This document shows, piece after piece, positions 34,733-45,867 of a stretch of DNA of 60,913 nt. The notes beneath the pieces are model-generated. The model saw nothing but the letters and a program-made list of their open reading frames with translations. It did no database searches and was not told the origin of the DNA. Position 1 is the first letter of the stretch. Every line of letters begins with the position of its first letter. This DNA is from Arachnopeziza araneosa. Taxonomy: Eukaryota; Ascomycota; Leotiomycetes; Helotiales; Arachnopezizaceae. The stretch is taken from the NCBI GenBank assembly GCA_003988855.1, contig QYAI01000152.1:1-60913 (forward strand), written 5' to 3'. Made by a program: the position numbers and the translations under genes.

Positions 34733-35898
34733 GGTAGCAAAGTACAACTCAATATGATGTTCTTGTCCCTGAAAATCCAACAGTAATTTATCTATGCAAG
34801 CCGAGAGAATCGAGGAAACGTCCAAAGCTGTATTCTGTTTATCATCTGATCTGGTTATTTATCCATTTACCCGAGTGGAGCCTTATGAAGTACCCACCGC
34901 GGGAGAGATTTATCCTCCTCTCATATTCAAGGAGAATAACTCCCATTAATAATTCATAGCACAATAATTTGCAGTCATTCAATTTTGGTTGCCATGTTGA
35001 ATTGCTATCAAAGTTCATAGTGGAGCAAAGCAGCATGCAGAGAGCAAGTAGCAGAAGCCCCTTTCCTCCCCGTTACCAGCAAGCCAGCCACATAAACAGA
35101 CGCGCTATGTGCTCTCATGAATCATTATCTGACGTCCCCCAGCAGCGCGAAAGAAGCAGAGCGAGTGAAAAAAATTTAAGGAAAGACCTCCCCAGAAGCT
35201 GCCATACCATCTTTACCCCTCAAAACGAATTGACGTCATGTTGCGAGTCCTTATTAGTAGAAAGTGCGCCCGTGCCGCTTCTTCCATCTCCACATAACAG
35301 TTCGCCAGCTCCCCTATTAACACCCCCGGGCGTAATCTCCCCCGCCAAATCGAAAGAAACTCGAAAGGAAACAAGGAAAGAGGTAGGAAATCGTGTTCTG
35401 CAAAACATGTATCTGTGGAAGAACATGGTCTGCCCTGGATGCTTTGACGTGTTCGGTGAGCTGCGTCGAGTGCAAACGAGCTTATATTGACCATGCTCCT
35501 ACTTGTTTTCGAGACCAAGACGTATCCGGCGTGTCGAATGATTGTTGACCTGTCTTCGAATGGTATGCCGGGATAATACTGTTGCTCCGAAATTGGATGT
35601 AATGATATCGGCATGCCGTTCGATAGCTATGACAATGCTGGTGATGCTCACTTGGAGGTGAGTGGCCAGGCAAAAGTCGAAGTTCTCGAGCCATGTAGAA
35701 ATCCATAAAATCGAAGAGTCATAATGAAAGAAGACAATCCATACAGTGAGATGAGTTTTGTGAGATACCGCTAGGATAAGCGTCAACGGGCGGTCCAGTC
35801 GTGATCAGCGATTGAGTTGAGATAAAGCCAGACAACACAGCCACGAGTCGATTATCGAATATTGATGTAGTCGTGAAAGAGCCGCCAAGGAAATAAAA
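34733..35898. other. intergenic
   Basis: Promoter side of the GH43 gene and 3' side of casein kinase I. A plus-strand frame (34969-35490) and a cysteine-rich stretch at 35389-35547 lack a start context and domain support. Confidence 0.4.
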
Positions 35899-37566
35899 TC
35901 AATACCATTGCTGTCCGTCGTTCCGATCCTCTCGCTTTGGCTGATAACCAGGGGTATATCCAGGACCTGTTGCTGCACCTTTCGAAGCAGAGCGCAGCCT
36001 ATTTCCGGAGACTACAGCGTCAGCCAACTAGTCAGCAATCTAAATTCTCCTCGCGGCCAGCGACATTAAAGCACTAAACGCGAAGAGGAAATTCCCTTAC
36101 AAGGAACCATAGGCGAGACACTCACATCCTATCACTACCACCGACGGCTCTGTTGGTATCCGGAGTGTCAACACCAGGACCACTGGCACCACGTTCGATC
36201 ACCTTGCGGCGGGATCCGGAGATGGCTCCTGGCTTGGAAGCACTGGAAGCATGTTGAGGGGTTGGACCACCGGCAGTCGCAGCGTTGGTGCGAGTTCGTC
36301 CAGGCTTCTCATCCTCATCTTGGGCTGGCTGTTGACCGGCAGCTTGAGCAATGGCCTGGGCATTCTTCTGGTACTTGTAGACGGTCCAATCGAAGACATA
36401 GTCGTATTGGAAGCCCTCACGAACGAAGAGATCACGGAAGATCTTTCGGAGATATGAGTAATCAGGCTTGTCATCGAATCGGAGGGAGCGGGTGTAGTTG
36501 AGGTAGATGGCGAACTCATTAGGGAAACCACGGCAGAGGACCTCGGTGGGTGTGGTCATCTTCTTTTCCATGATGCGGTCATACTTCTGCTTCTTGGTAG
36601 CAGCTTTGAGACCTTGCCATGGGAGGGAACCACGGCAGAAGTACAACATAACGTATCCGAGGGACTCCATGTCATCACGGCGGGATTGCTCTACGTGTCT
36701 ATTAGTCATTGAACCTCGAGGAGGTGGTTGATTACATACCGACTCCCAGATGGGTGTTGATGGAGGCATAACGAGCAGTACCAGTCAAGTTCTTGTTCTC
36801 CCTATAAGGGATATGGAAATGAGTCTTGGGGTCACGGTACTTCTTGGCCAAACCAAAGTCAATGACATTAACCTGGTTACCACGCTTGCCAATGCCCATG
36901 AGGAAGTTGTCCGGCTTGATATCACGGTGGATGAATGACTTGGCATGAATGTACTCGATGCGAGAGATCAGTTGATCGGCAAGAAGCAGGACCGTCTTCA
37001 AGGAGAACTTTCGGTTGCAGAAGTTGAAGAGATCCTCCAAGCTGGGTCCGAGCAAATCAAGAACCATAGCATTGTAGTCACACTCAGTTCCGAACCAGCG
37101 GACAAATGGGATCCCAACTCCACCAGCCAAAGACTTGTAGACACGGGCCTCATACTCTAGTTGCGGATGCTTAGCCTTGACTGACTCGAGCTTGATGGCA
37201 ATCTCTTCGCCCGAGATGATGTTGGTACCAAGGTAGATGTCGCCGAAGGATCCACTTCCAATCTTGCGGCCGATGCGGTATTTATTGCCGACGCGAAGAT
37301 CCTAGGTCGACATGTTAGCATACTGGAATTTACGCGTTTATCTTGTGCTGGTGATTCTGAAGAGACAAAACGAGGGAAGGAAATTGTGAATGGTACACTG
37401 GCACAAGGCTGTGAGAGTCGAGTGGAGGGTCCGCTCCCACTTTGACCGACAACAGCACCAGCATGTGAGGGTAACAAGAAGGTGCTCGCAGAGGCTGAAG
37501 AAAGGGAGTATAAACCAGTGGATTGGATTTCGACTTGGAAGCGGGTGGATTCACCATAGTAGTCAT
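35899..37566 (-). CDS. HRR25: casein kinase I, delta/epsilon (HRR25/Hhp1) type
   Basis: Four exons (37566-37555, 37301-36740, 36690-36126, 35998-35899) total 1239 nt, giving 412 residues. Exon 1 encodes only MTTM; intron 1 is 253 nt. The kinase domain shows the glycine loop IGSGSFGDIYLG, the CK1-specific HRDIKPDNFLMG, DFG (VIDFGLAKKYRDP) and the SIN motif in place of APE (ARYASINTHLGVEQSRRD). The Ala/Gln-rich C-terminal tail follows. A stop codon follows GGSDRM directly, but splicing a 127-nt intron there adds the conserved end LRSASKG...QQWY, so the last exon is included. CK1 phosphorylates many targets (DNA repair, secretion, clock, ribosome assembly). It is by far the most conserved gene in the window. 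Confidence 0.95.
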
Positions 37567-40500
37567 CTTGGAGTTTGACTATGGACTCTTGGTATCGGGT
37601 AGAGACCGATACACAAGTCGATGATGATTGTTGTTTGTAGTTGTTGATCGACGGGATGGGTCGTCGAGGGTACGAAAATGAAAGCAGGTACTAGAAGAAG
37701 CTTTGAGTTAGCACGGATTGTTTAGTCAGGCTACGAGGTCAAACGAAGCGGTGTAGTGAATGGGGAAGGTGGCTTGTACGCGGATCGAGCAAAAGGTGAA
37801 CACAAAGCAAGAGCGGCCTTGGGGTAGGCAGAGATGGATTGTGTTTGATGCTGTTCGTTCCTGGAAGGAGATGGTTGAGAGGAACGGGTACGTACCTATG
37901 TTGCTGCTTCCAGGATGATATTGATTCAAGGCTGTGGACTTCCGACCGTCAGGCGTTGGTGAAGAGCCGGTGGGAGCTTGGAGAAGCTGAGGCCGAAGCA
38001 GGACGCGTGGTGAATCTCTCGACCGCTCTTCACAGAGAAGGATCCAGGAATCAATGAGCACGCGGTGGATAGATGAAAGATTGGAGATGTTGTGGTGGGG
38101 AGGAGTGGTGGATTGAGGATGGAAGAGGTTCCAGGAAGGAAGGGCGGCGGATGCTCGCTTCGGTCTAGTTGAATTCTAAAAGGGACTAAACGGAAAAGGC
38201 TTAGCGCACGTCTTTCAATTTAAGGCCTGAGAACAATCCCGATCAAAAGACCAAAGCACCGCGACACGATGGTGGTGGTGGTGGTTGTTACCGTCGCAGA
38301 TGGTGGTCAGTCATCTATGGAGCCGCAATTCCGAGATCCATTGGCCTTCTTTCTCCCTCTGGCCTCTTCTCCCTTTGGCCTCTTCTCCAGGCTCTTCCTC
38401 CGCACCGCTCCGCCTTTGCCTCTCCTTCAGGCTTTGACAAAGGCGTCGCAGGGAGCGAGAAGCCTGATGGAGAGAAGCCTGGACCTGAACGAGGGGGGAA
38501 GTAAAAGGCGAGTGGCCCAGCTGACTCCCCCCAGAAATGCCTCGGCCACGACCACTGCCACTGTCACTGCCACTGCCACTGCCACTGCCATGCCACTGCC
38601 ACTGCCTCGCTGCCCAACGGCCTAGTCCCCTCGCTGCCTCCGCCCTTCGCCGGCGACCATTTTCTCCTTCTCCTCTTCCTCTTCATCTTCCAGCAACCGC
38701 CGACCAGATGGTCAGACAAACAGAGGCCGCCGTTACACTTCATTTCAGATGATGCTCTCTCCTCGCACCAACAAAAGCCATGACTTGCTGTCTCTCGCCT
38801 CAATGCATGATCCGTCCAATCTTGCATATGTCGTGTACCGACTTGGAGTGGCGGCCTCCTCGTTTCACCAAGTCTCGCGATTGATTCGCCTCATTGCGCG
38901 ATTAAAATGAACGAGTCAAAAGGTCCACCACTTGCTCCTGACTCAAAGAGGCTATTATGCTGATCTGGTCGCCTACCATTTTGCCCCAGAGGTGAGGACC
39001 CATTAGTCGAATCCTTTAAATGCCCAAGTCACGTTCAACCCAGAATGGACATGCCCTCCCTCTGATACCGGCGATGGCCATTGATTGCCGCAGGCATTTT
39101 GCACACGAGAAGCGACATTGCCGCACATAACGTGTCCCAGAAAACCCAAGTCGGGCCCCTCCAATAGCATCAGAACATCAGCCTGAGCGGCTTCATCGGC
39201 TTCTGCTGAGCAACGCGCGATGATCACCGTCCCTTGTTCCAGAGTGATGATCTGGTCTGGCCAGGTCACCATTCAATATCCTCACTCTGCAATGCCAACG
39301 CGATCTTGACCTTCCACGACTCTATCATGAACATCTCAACCAAACGGATGCCATTCCAAAATCTCACCAACAAATCGAATCCAGTCACCGCAAAAACAGC
39401 TCACCCTGCATCTACCAGCCATCATCACACCCTCGCATGCCTCCCCGACAGCTATCGAAAATTCTCCGAAGCTCGAAATTCTCCCTCAACCTTATCTCAT
39501 TTAATTCCTCCCACCGTACGCTATCTCTGACCTCCCGAGTCCCAGTTCCGATCTGGTACAACGCACGAGGTAGCATTCAACATCATACAGCGCATTTATC
39601 CACCGCTGGGCCAAATGAGGTCAGTGGCTTGCGCCCCACCTGGCCAATCTAAAAATAGCACATCCCAACATCCGAACTTCGGTGAGGAGAGCGATCATCT
39701 AAATAACTAAAATGCTATATGCATGAGCATGAGCAATACCGTTGCTAGTAATCGACCATTGTTCAACGAGACTCAATGCAAGTTGGTCTAGACTAGATGT
39801 TTTAGCCCTCATGTCAGCCACAGGAATATTCCACGCCTGTGCTATCCATCTGACGAGGCTTTACACCTATGATTAATCAGCTGAGCTCTATACTGAAAAA
39901 AGACTCAAGCCCGACGTATTGCCTTGAGTAATCATATTCCACATTTGCCCACGATTCAGCTTCTCCTTGTCTCCATCCTTTGAGGGTGCATAACGATTAG
40001 TGAAAAAGAAACCCGACAGATGATACACAGCTGAAATGTGCATGTTGAAGCCACGTGAATGAGTCATGTTCATATTCCTAGGGCCAACCTAACCTGCTAA
40101 GCAGGAGCCTCTTTTGACATTAGTCTGGAATGTCGCTCTAGCGGCCTCTCTAACTCGGCCTGTGCCAAGCGCTCTTATCCCGGAGATTCTAGCTCTTGGA
40201 AGAAGCGTAATTGGTGAATGATCGATACAGAGCTAACGTGTTCAATGTCAAATTCTCTTTGTCATCCTGCATCTACTTCTTTTAAGCTCTTCTTTTCCAC
40301 AGTCTGGACTCAAACTAGATTGTAATCTTCCTTCCGTCCTCTTCGAAGCTATTGAATTAATCGGGAAATCATTCAGAATCCAGATTCCAAGAATCGAAAT
40401 GCTTCTTCTGTTCATCTCCTCGGGAAAACCCGCCGTTCCAGGTTTGATAATGAAGCTCATCTGACGAGGCTGCTCAGATCCAAGTCCTGAAGCTGAGAAC

Positions 40501-41279
40501 CATCACCTTGGATAATGACAGTAGTTAATATAGAACCGGCAAGACCGATGCTGTGTATAACCATCCTGTTCTCCTAGACCTGTTCTGCATTTCTAGAGAG
40601 AGGGAATGGTGGTTGGATAGAGTGGGGCTCGTGTCTTTCATGAGTTATGATAGAAACGCAGAGTTGAGAATCGGCACATGGACAAAGGAGACTGAGAAAT
40701 AGAAAGTAGCATTTCGTGAGGTGCAGCTCAACTGTTTCTTAAGATGCAACACGAGAATGGATTTAACGAGCGGGAGATAAGTGTATTGCATAAATCTAAA
40801 AGACAGTTGTAGAACTTAAGGCAGAGTCTGGTATATGGATCCACTTGTTCTGGTTTAAGCTCCTGCGAGTTTCTTATATACCGTGCGGTGGTATTTTCTG
40901 TGCCATATCGAGACGGCTGAGAGTAGAGCTCAGTATTGATATGTGTGAGAATCTTGCTGCAGCTGACACCAGACCACGTGAACCGCCTGCCCCTTGCAGC
41001 AGGGTATTTTCCACGGCAAGGCTTCGTGGATAGGTTGATCTAAAACCCTTCATATTTCTGTATGAGGAATCTATCCCATCTGTGTATCGGATGGCTGCAT
41101 CTGTTGATGCTGGTGTTTTGGATAGTTGTGGGCCTCTCATTCGTTGCAAGTTTTGTGGCTTGGGGCTGAGAAAAGCGGCCGATCTCTCCCTCTGTGGCTG
41201 AACATATCAGTATACGCTGGGCAGCCTTGCTAAGCATTTATAATTTAATCTGACCAGGCAAAGGCTCTAAGATTTCAAG
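37567..41279. other. gene-poor region, 3.7 kb
   Basis: The first ~600 bp upstream of the CK1 ATG are likely its long 5' UTR and promoter, given the spacing and lack of frames. Beyond that there are low-complexity CT-rich and GGT-rich tracts (38265-38290, 38350-38420), the hexamer repeat below, and AT-rich sequence without supported genes. Confidence 0.45.
38551..38612. repeat. CACTGC hexamer minisatellite
   Basis: About nine to ten slightly degenerate units of CACTGC/CACTGT. Open frames across it encode Thr-Ala/Pro-Leu repeats and are artefacts of the repeat. Confidence 0.8.
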
Positions 41280-43433
41280 ATGGTAGGTTTTGAGATGGAT
41301 TATAGGAGCAAAAATGGCTGACGGTGCAAAAGGAGACTCTCTATCCCCAACTGAGCGAGGCGCGGCATGAGATCAGGCTTCTCGTTGTCCAGCCCTCCTT
41401 GGAGCCAGACAAAGAGATTGAGTGCTTGATGGGAAGGTTTTACTTGGATGCTCCGCCAAAGTACATTGCGCTCTCATATGTCTGGGGCGACGCAACAATC
41501 ACATCAGAAATCAGCGTCAATGGCGTCTTAATGAAAGTCACAGCCAACCTCGCCGGGGTTCTTCGTCAGCTCCGCGCTCACAGGTCTGGAGAGGGAAGTA
41601 GCCCGATCAAGGAGTTGCCGCCGTGGATCTGGGTCGATGCGATCTGCATCAATCAAGAGGATATCCCCGAGCGGAACTCTCAGGTGCAGCTCATGCGGGA
41701 CATTTATCGAAATGCGACCAAGGTCATCTCTTGGCTCGGGCCAGAAGCCGATCGAAGCGGTCAAGCGTTGCGCACTTTGAAGGAGATTGCTCAAGAAATC
41801 AACCAAGTGCCGGAAGGAGGCGATCGCATCGGCTGGCTCCAGCGGTATCCTGAGCTCTTGAAGGACGAGAACGGGCCCGACCTCTGGAAAGATATCAATC
41901 TCTTGTGGGACCGAAATTATTGGAAGCGAATGTGGGTTCTCCAGGAAGTCATCCTGGCCAGGGGAATCCTGATCGCGTGTGGCAAAGAGACTCTCCCATG
42001 GGAGGACATTGTCACGGTGAACAAGTGGACGAAATCCATCGAGATAACGGCTCCGTGCCCATCCTTCGTCAAACCCAGCCCGTGGCGCTCCTTCGCTATG
42101 CACAGCATCTTTCTCCCGCAGCCATTCGAGCGAATGGAAGTCTTCCGGGTCCTCTGGAACACGCCCAACGATGACTACAAACCGGAGGAGATGATGGTGG
42201 GCTTCCGAATCTTGGGCGGTCCCTGGATATGTCACGCGACCGATCCAAGAGACTTTATTTATGGGATTTTGGGTATTGCTCCGGTCAATATCATCCCGGA
42301 CTATTGCAAATCCATTCGAGAGGTGTATACCGAAGCAGCTGTAGAGTATCTAAAGCTCTTTGGTTTGACGATAGCCCTGAACCAAGCGAGGAAGGATGGA
42401 AACAAATGGGACTTGCCTTCGTGGGTTCCCGATGTGAGAATAAATCGAGTTTCTTGTTCTACTTTTTCTCTTATTGAGATTTGTTTCATCTATTTATTAC
42501 ACATATGTATCGGCATTTGTTTGAGTAAATCCCTAGCAAGTTTCTGATATAAAAATCTCTGTTGAAAGTGCAAATACTGACTGTCGATTCATGCAGTGGA
42601 GCAATTTTCGGAGCCAACTATCTCGCAGAAAATACTTTGCCGATTCGCTCGGGCCGAACCCTGATCCTACTACATTCTGCATCGATGGGTCTAAACCGAA
42701 TATTCTGAGTGTGAAGGGAGTTCGCCTATGCCGCGTTCTAGACCTTGCGCGGGAATTTTCATGTGACGTTGAAGATAGGCTCTCAAGAGCGTGGCGGCTC
42801 AGCCAAGATATTTTCAAGAGATATCCCAATAGGTTATACCCAACAGGCATACCCCCTCTTCAAGCCATGTTACGCCTCATAGTCAACGACAAAGATGAAT
42901 CGACCGAGAACGGACAGCTGAAAATCCCCAGCGAGAGGTTCTTTAAATTGGCATCCACCTTCTGTGGGATATGTGTACTGCATGATCGTGATTCCCCAAG
43001 ACCAAAATCAGAGAAGATTAAAGAAGAGTTGCCCAAGATCGGACTAGCAACAGATGAGAGTTTTTCAAAGACATTTTCCGAGCAATTCCTCGGTCCTGGC
43101 TTCGACGCGCCATCGTCATGGACCAGCGCTGAACAGGCTTTGTCCTTCGATCTCGATGCCTGCCACGCGGTCCTTTCGGGGATTGTGCAGATCTTCAAAG
43201 AACACCAATTCTTTTACACGGATGATGGATACTTCGGCTACGGGCCGTCAGAAACGCAACCTCTTGATCTGGTGTGCGCTGTGAGAGGCTGCGAATTCCC
43301 AGTCATTTTGCGCAAGGCAGATGAGGGGTTCACACTCGTAGGCACCTGTATTATTCAAGGTTTGATAGATGAAGGTGTGCTTAAAGAGGCAATTAGTGGG
43401 GCCGCATCTTTAGAACAGTTCGATCTCTATTAA
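41280..43433 (+). CDS. heterokaryon-incompatibility (HET) domain protein
   Basis: The HET core is clear near the N-terminus: ALSYVWGDAT, then IWVDAICINQEDIPERNSQV and YRNATKVISWLG. A long variable C-terminal region follows. Exon 2 is 41333-42433 and exon 3 is 42597-43433 (intron 163 nt, phase 0). The proposed exon 1 is just the ATG at 41280-41282, spliced over 50 nt (donor GTAGGT, branch CTGAC, acceptor CAAAAG). No other ATG exists in frame before the HET motifs, and the total (1941 nt, 646 residues) then stays in frame. HET proteins trigger cell death on non-self recognition after hyphal fusion, or act in innate-immune-like signalling. No partner gene (NLR, het-S-like) is adjacent. Confidence 0.88.
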
Positions 43434-44085
43434 ACAGATCGGAATAACGCCACCTCCTACCGCCAAGAGGAGTTTGCCATGGCCCAAATTCTATGATACC
43501 CCGTCAGAAATAAGTAGATTTACGCAACCCGGATTGTTATATAAGCTGTTATGCCAAGAGAATTGTCAACTGTAGTATCAATATTGTAAGGACACGAAGT
43601 GTGTGCAAGCATGATGTATTCGAAGAGAGGAAAGCTAAGCTATATAGGCCTGTCCTGATCGCTCCTTCCTTGCCTCGTTACGAATATTCATCCTTAAAGC
43701 AGATTCCAAGATGGCGCTATCTTCTCTTTTGACAGCTTCATGGTTGAGGTAATGGTTAGCCGAAAGTGTGCGGGAAAGGAGATGGGACGCGGCCAGCAAA
43801 GTTCTTAGTTGAATTGGGTACCGCCCTGATGCTACGGAGCAGACTCTTGAAGATGATCTCCTCTATCTCAACTCGGTTTACCAGAACGGCTTCGCATACA
43901 AATAGTTTTTAAAAGTCGCAGACATCTTCTAACGTGTAAAAGACTTGGCAAGTGATAATGCTAGCTCTGGAACCTATTCCTGCTCCTTAATCTCGATTGA
44001 GTCAATCATTAGATCCCTTCTACTCCAGCCGCCCTGGATTTATACTGATAGAGTATACAATTGCTCAACTTGGCTATGACGTCGG
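43434..44085. other. intergenic
   Basis: 3' region of the HET gene; AT-rich, no gene supported. Confidence 0.4.
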
Positions 44086-44325
44086 TGACGCGAAGCGGGT
44101 CAAATTCGTCTTCGACGAACGAAAAAATCAAAACCGCAAAATGTAAATTCTCATCTTCCACAAGCACTTGAAACTTAAAATGCAGAGCTCTTAGATACTC
44201 ATCTTTCATTGTCTATTACCTTTGTTGACTTTAGTAGAGTTAATTTTGTAGTATTTGAGCTTCGACTTTACGATTTCCCGACGCTTCGGCGAAGTTGAAT
44301 TTTGCCGCCTCAACGCCCGATGTGA
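44086..44325 (+). repeat. dispersed repeat, copy A (longest)
   Basis: This 240-bp stretch is the fullest of three related copies. Its left part matches 13196-13370 in direct orientation, and its right part (from GAGCTCTTAGATACTC through CCCGACGCTTCGG to TTGCCGCCTC) matches the reverse complement of 13742-13911. The three copies differ mainly by C/T and A/G changes, consistent with repeat-induced mutation. No coding capacity. Confidence 0.65.
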
Positions 44326-44476
44326 AGCCAGCTAATAATCACGTAATCATAATAATATAGGTATGGATCCCAAAATGGTCCCTAATGAGTCTCGAGATCG
44401 TTCTTCAGGTAGCGTCTTGTCACTGACGTAGTTCAACAGGTCGAGCTCCTTTTCGGGGCTCCTTAATGCTTTACCA

Positions 44477-45449
44477 TCATTTGTCCGAGATAGGGAGGTA
44501 CTGGAGGGAACATTTCGTGAGATTCAACACTCCCCATTTCCAAACATATATTTTCCACTCGTGCCCTGCAATATATGAATGGCGCCTACTCCGTTCCATT
44601 TTCGCCGCCCACCATATTCTTGGTTGTGTACTAGAAGTTGGAGCGATAGAGTATTCGTATGGTTTACGAAGTGGGGCTGGATTAGAACTCAGCTTGGTGT
44701 TTTCGAAGAGAGAACGGAAATTTATACCTTCAAACCCACTGGAATAGTCTCTAATCAACTTTTTCATAAACATACTTGTTCCGTCACTGTCGACAGTTCT
44801 ATTACCCTCACTATAGATCTCTGGATCGTGGTCGCTGTCGGCCTTCATACATCTCCCCCATTATCCGAACAATCGCTCTGCCCTCTACAGCATCGCCCTC
44901 TGCATATTGATCTTGTAACCATCGAGTGTTTTCTTTGCAAATCGCGCTTCTTTTGTATGCCACTTCGTGGTTTCTTTATGCTCGAGTGATTGCTGCGTAA
45001 ATTGTGTCTTTTGGGTGGGTGTAAAGGTGGCTTAATTCGGTGGAAGAGGTTCGGAGGTAACTCGCTCTGGCCCCGACCGCAAAAATGACCGGAAGTCTTG
45101 GAATTCGATATCTTCGAGTTGCTCCTAGGCTCTGGTGGAGTTGGAGTCAGCATATCGGTCCGCTCCTCTGGCGGTGTGGGAGTCAAAATATCAGCTCGCT
45201 CCCAAGGCCAGTGGTCGGTTATCTTCGACATATAATATAACTCATCCGGGAGCTTCCACTTCAGAGTGAGGTTCCCTCCTTGAGAGAGTTTGTCGCGTAG
45301 GAGATTTGCATCAGTTGCACGATACTGGGTGGCTCGTTACGAGAGTCGAAATTTCCAACCGAAGATTCTCGCTGACGTAGCTCTAGTGGATCGAAAGGTT
45401 CTTGGTCAGTCCCATCAGACGACGGGGATAAGGAAGTGGTGTTGGCCAT
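44477..45449 (-). pseudogene. multi-frameshift relic of an unknown gene
   Basis: Protein-like segments follow one another on the minus strand in different frames. First comes MANTTSLSPSSDGTDQ... from 45449. Just before the stop at 45261 the frame must change to reach LTLKWKLPDELYYMSKITDH with tandem ILTPTPPEERTD/MLTPTPPEPRS. Then come EARFAKKTLDGYKINMQRA and DAVEGRAIVRIMGEMYEG in two further frames, and finally a long frame ending at 44477. No GT-AG introns explain these jumps. The family is not recognised. Basic, lysine/arginine-rich middle segments resemble DNA-associated proteins only in composition. The dispersed repeat copy A lies 150 bp beyond its end. Confidence 0.45.
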
Positions 45450-45867
45450 TTGCAGATGCTAGGAAATGGGGGAGAGGAAGTGGTCCCTGGATTTGACGCG
45501 GTTCGAATGTAAAGGTGAAGCGAGACCTCAGGCGCGGGTAATCTTAGCGCCACAAGGCGCTAGAGTTCACGTGATCCCATATGTCGACATCGCTGGAGAG
45601 CCCTCTGGTCACTGATGGTGGACAATATTCTGATGGAACTAAATCAAATCTGAAAGAAATCCATCCAAACCAGGTCGTTGGCGTTATCTACTTAGCTCTC
45701 GGTACAAAATCTAGCACGCACCCCTTAAACGTTTCCAAACATTTCCTCTACCAGATTTAAACCCACCCTCTTTCTAAATCTCCCGCACCTGCTCCGGATA
45801 TCAGGATATAAACGATCCTTTTCGAGGACTATATAACTATCTAGACACTGCTCCGTCTTTCTTCATA

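Noticed and set aside
35389..35547. Plus-strand cysteine-rich open stretch resembling a small zinc-binding or secreted peptide
   Set aside because: No ATG in frame, no signal peptide and no splice partner; the cysteine pattern fits no known cluster spacing.
38269..38752. Overlapping frames across GGT, CTTTGGCC and CACTGC repeats
   Set aside because: Low-complexity translations forced by the repeats; no start context or conservation signal.
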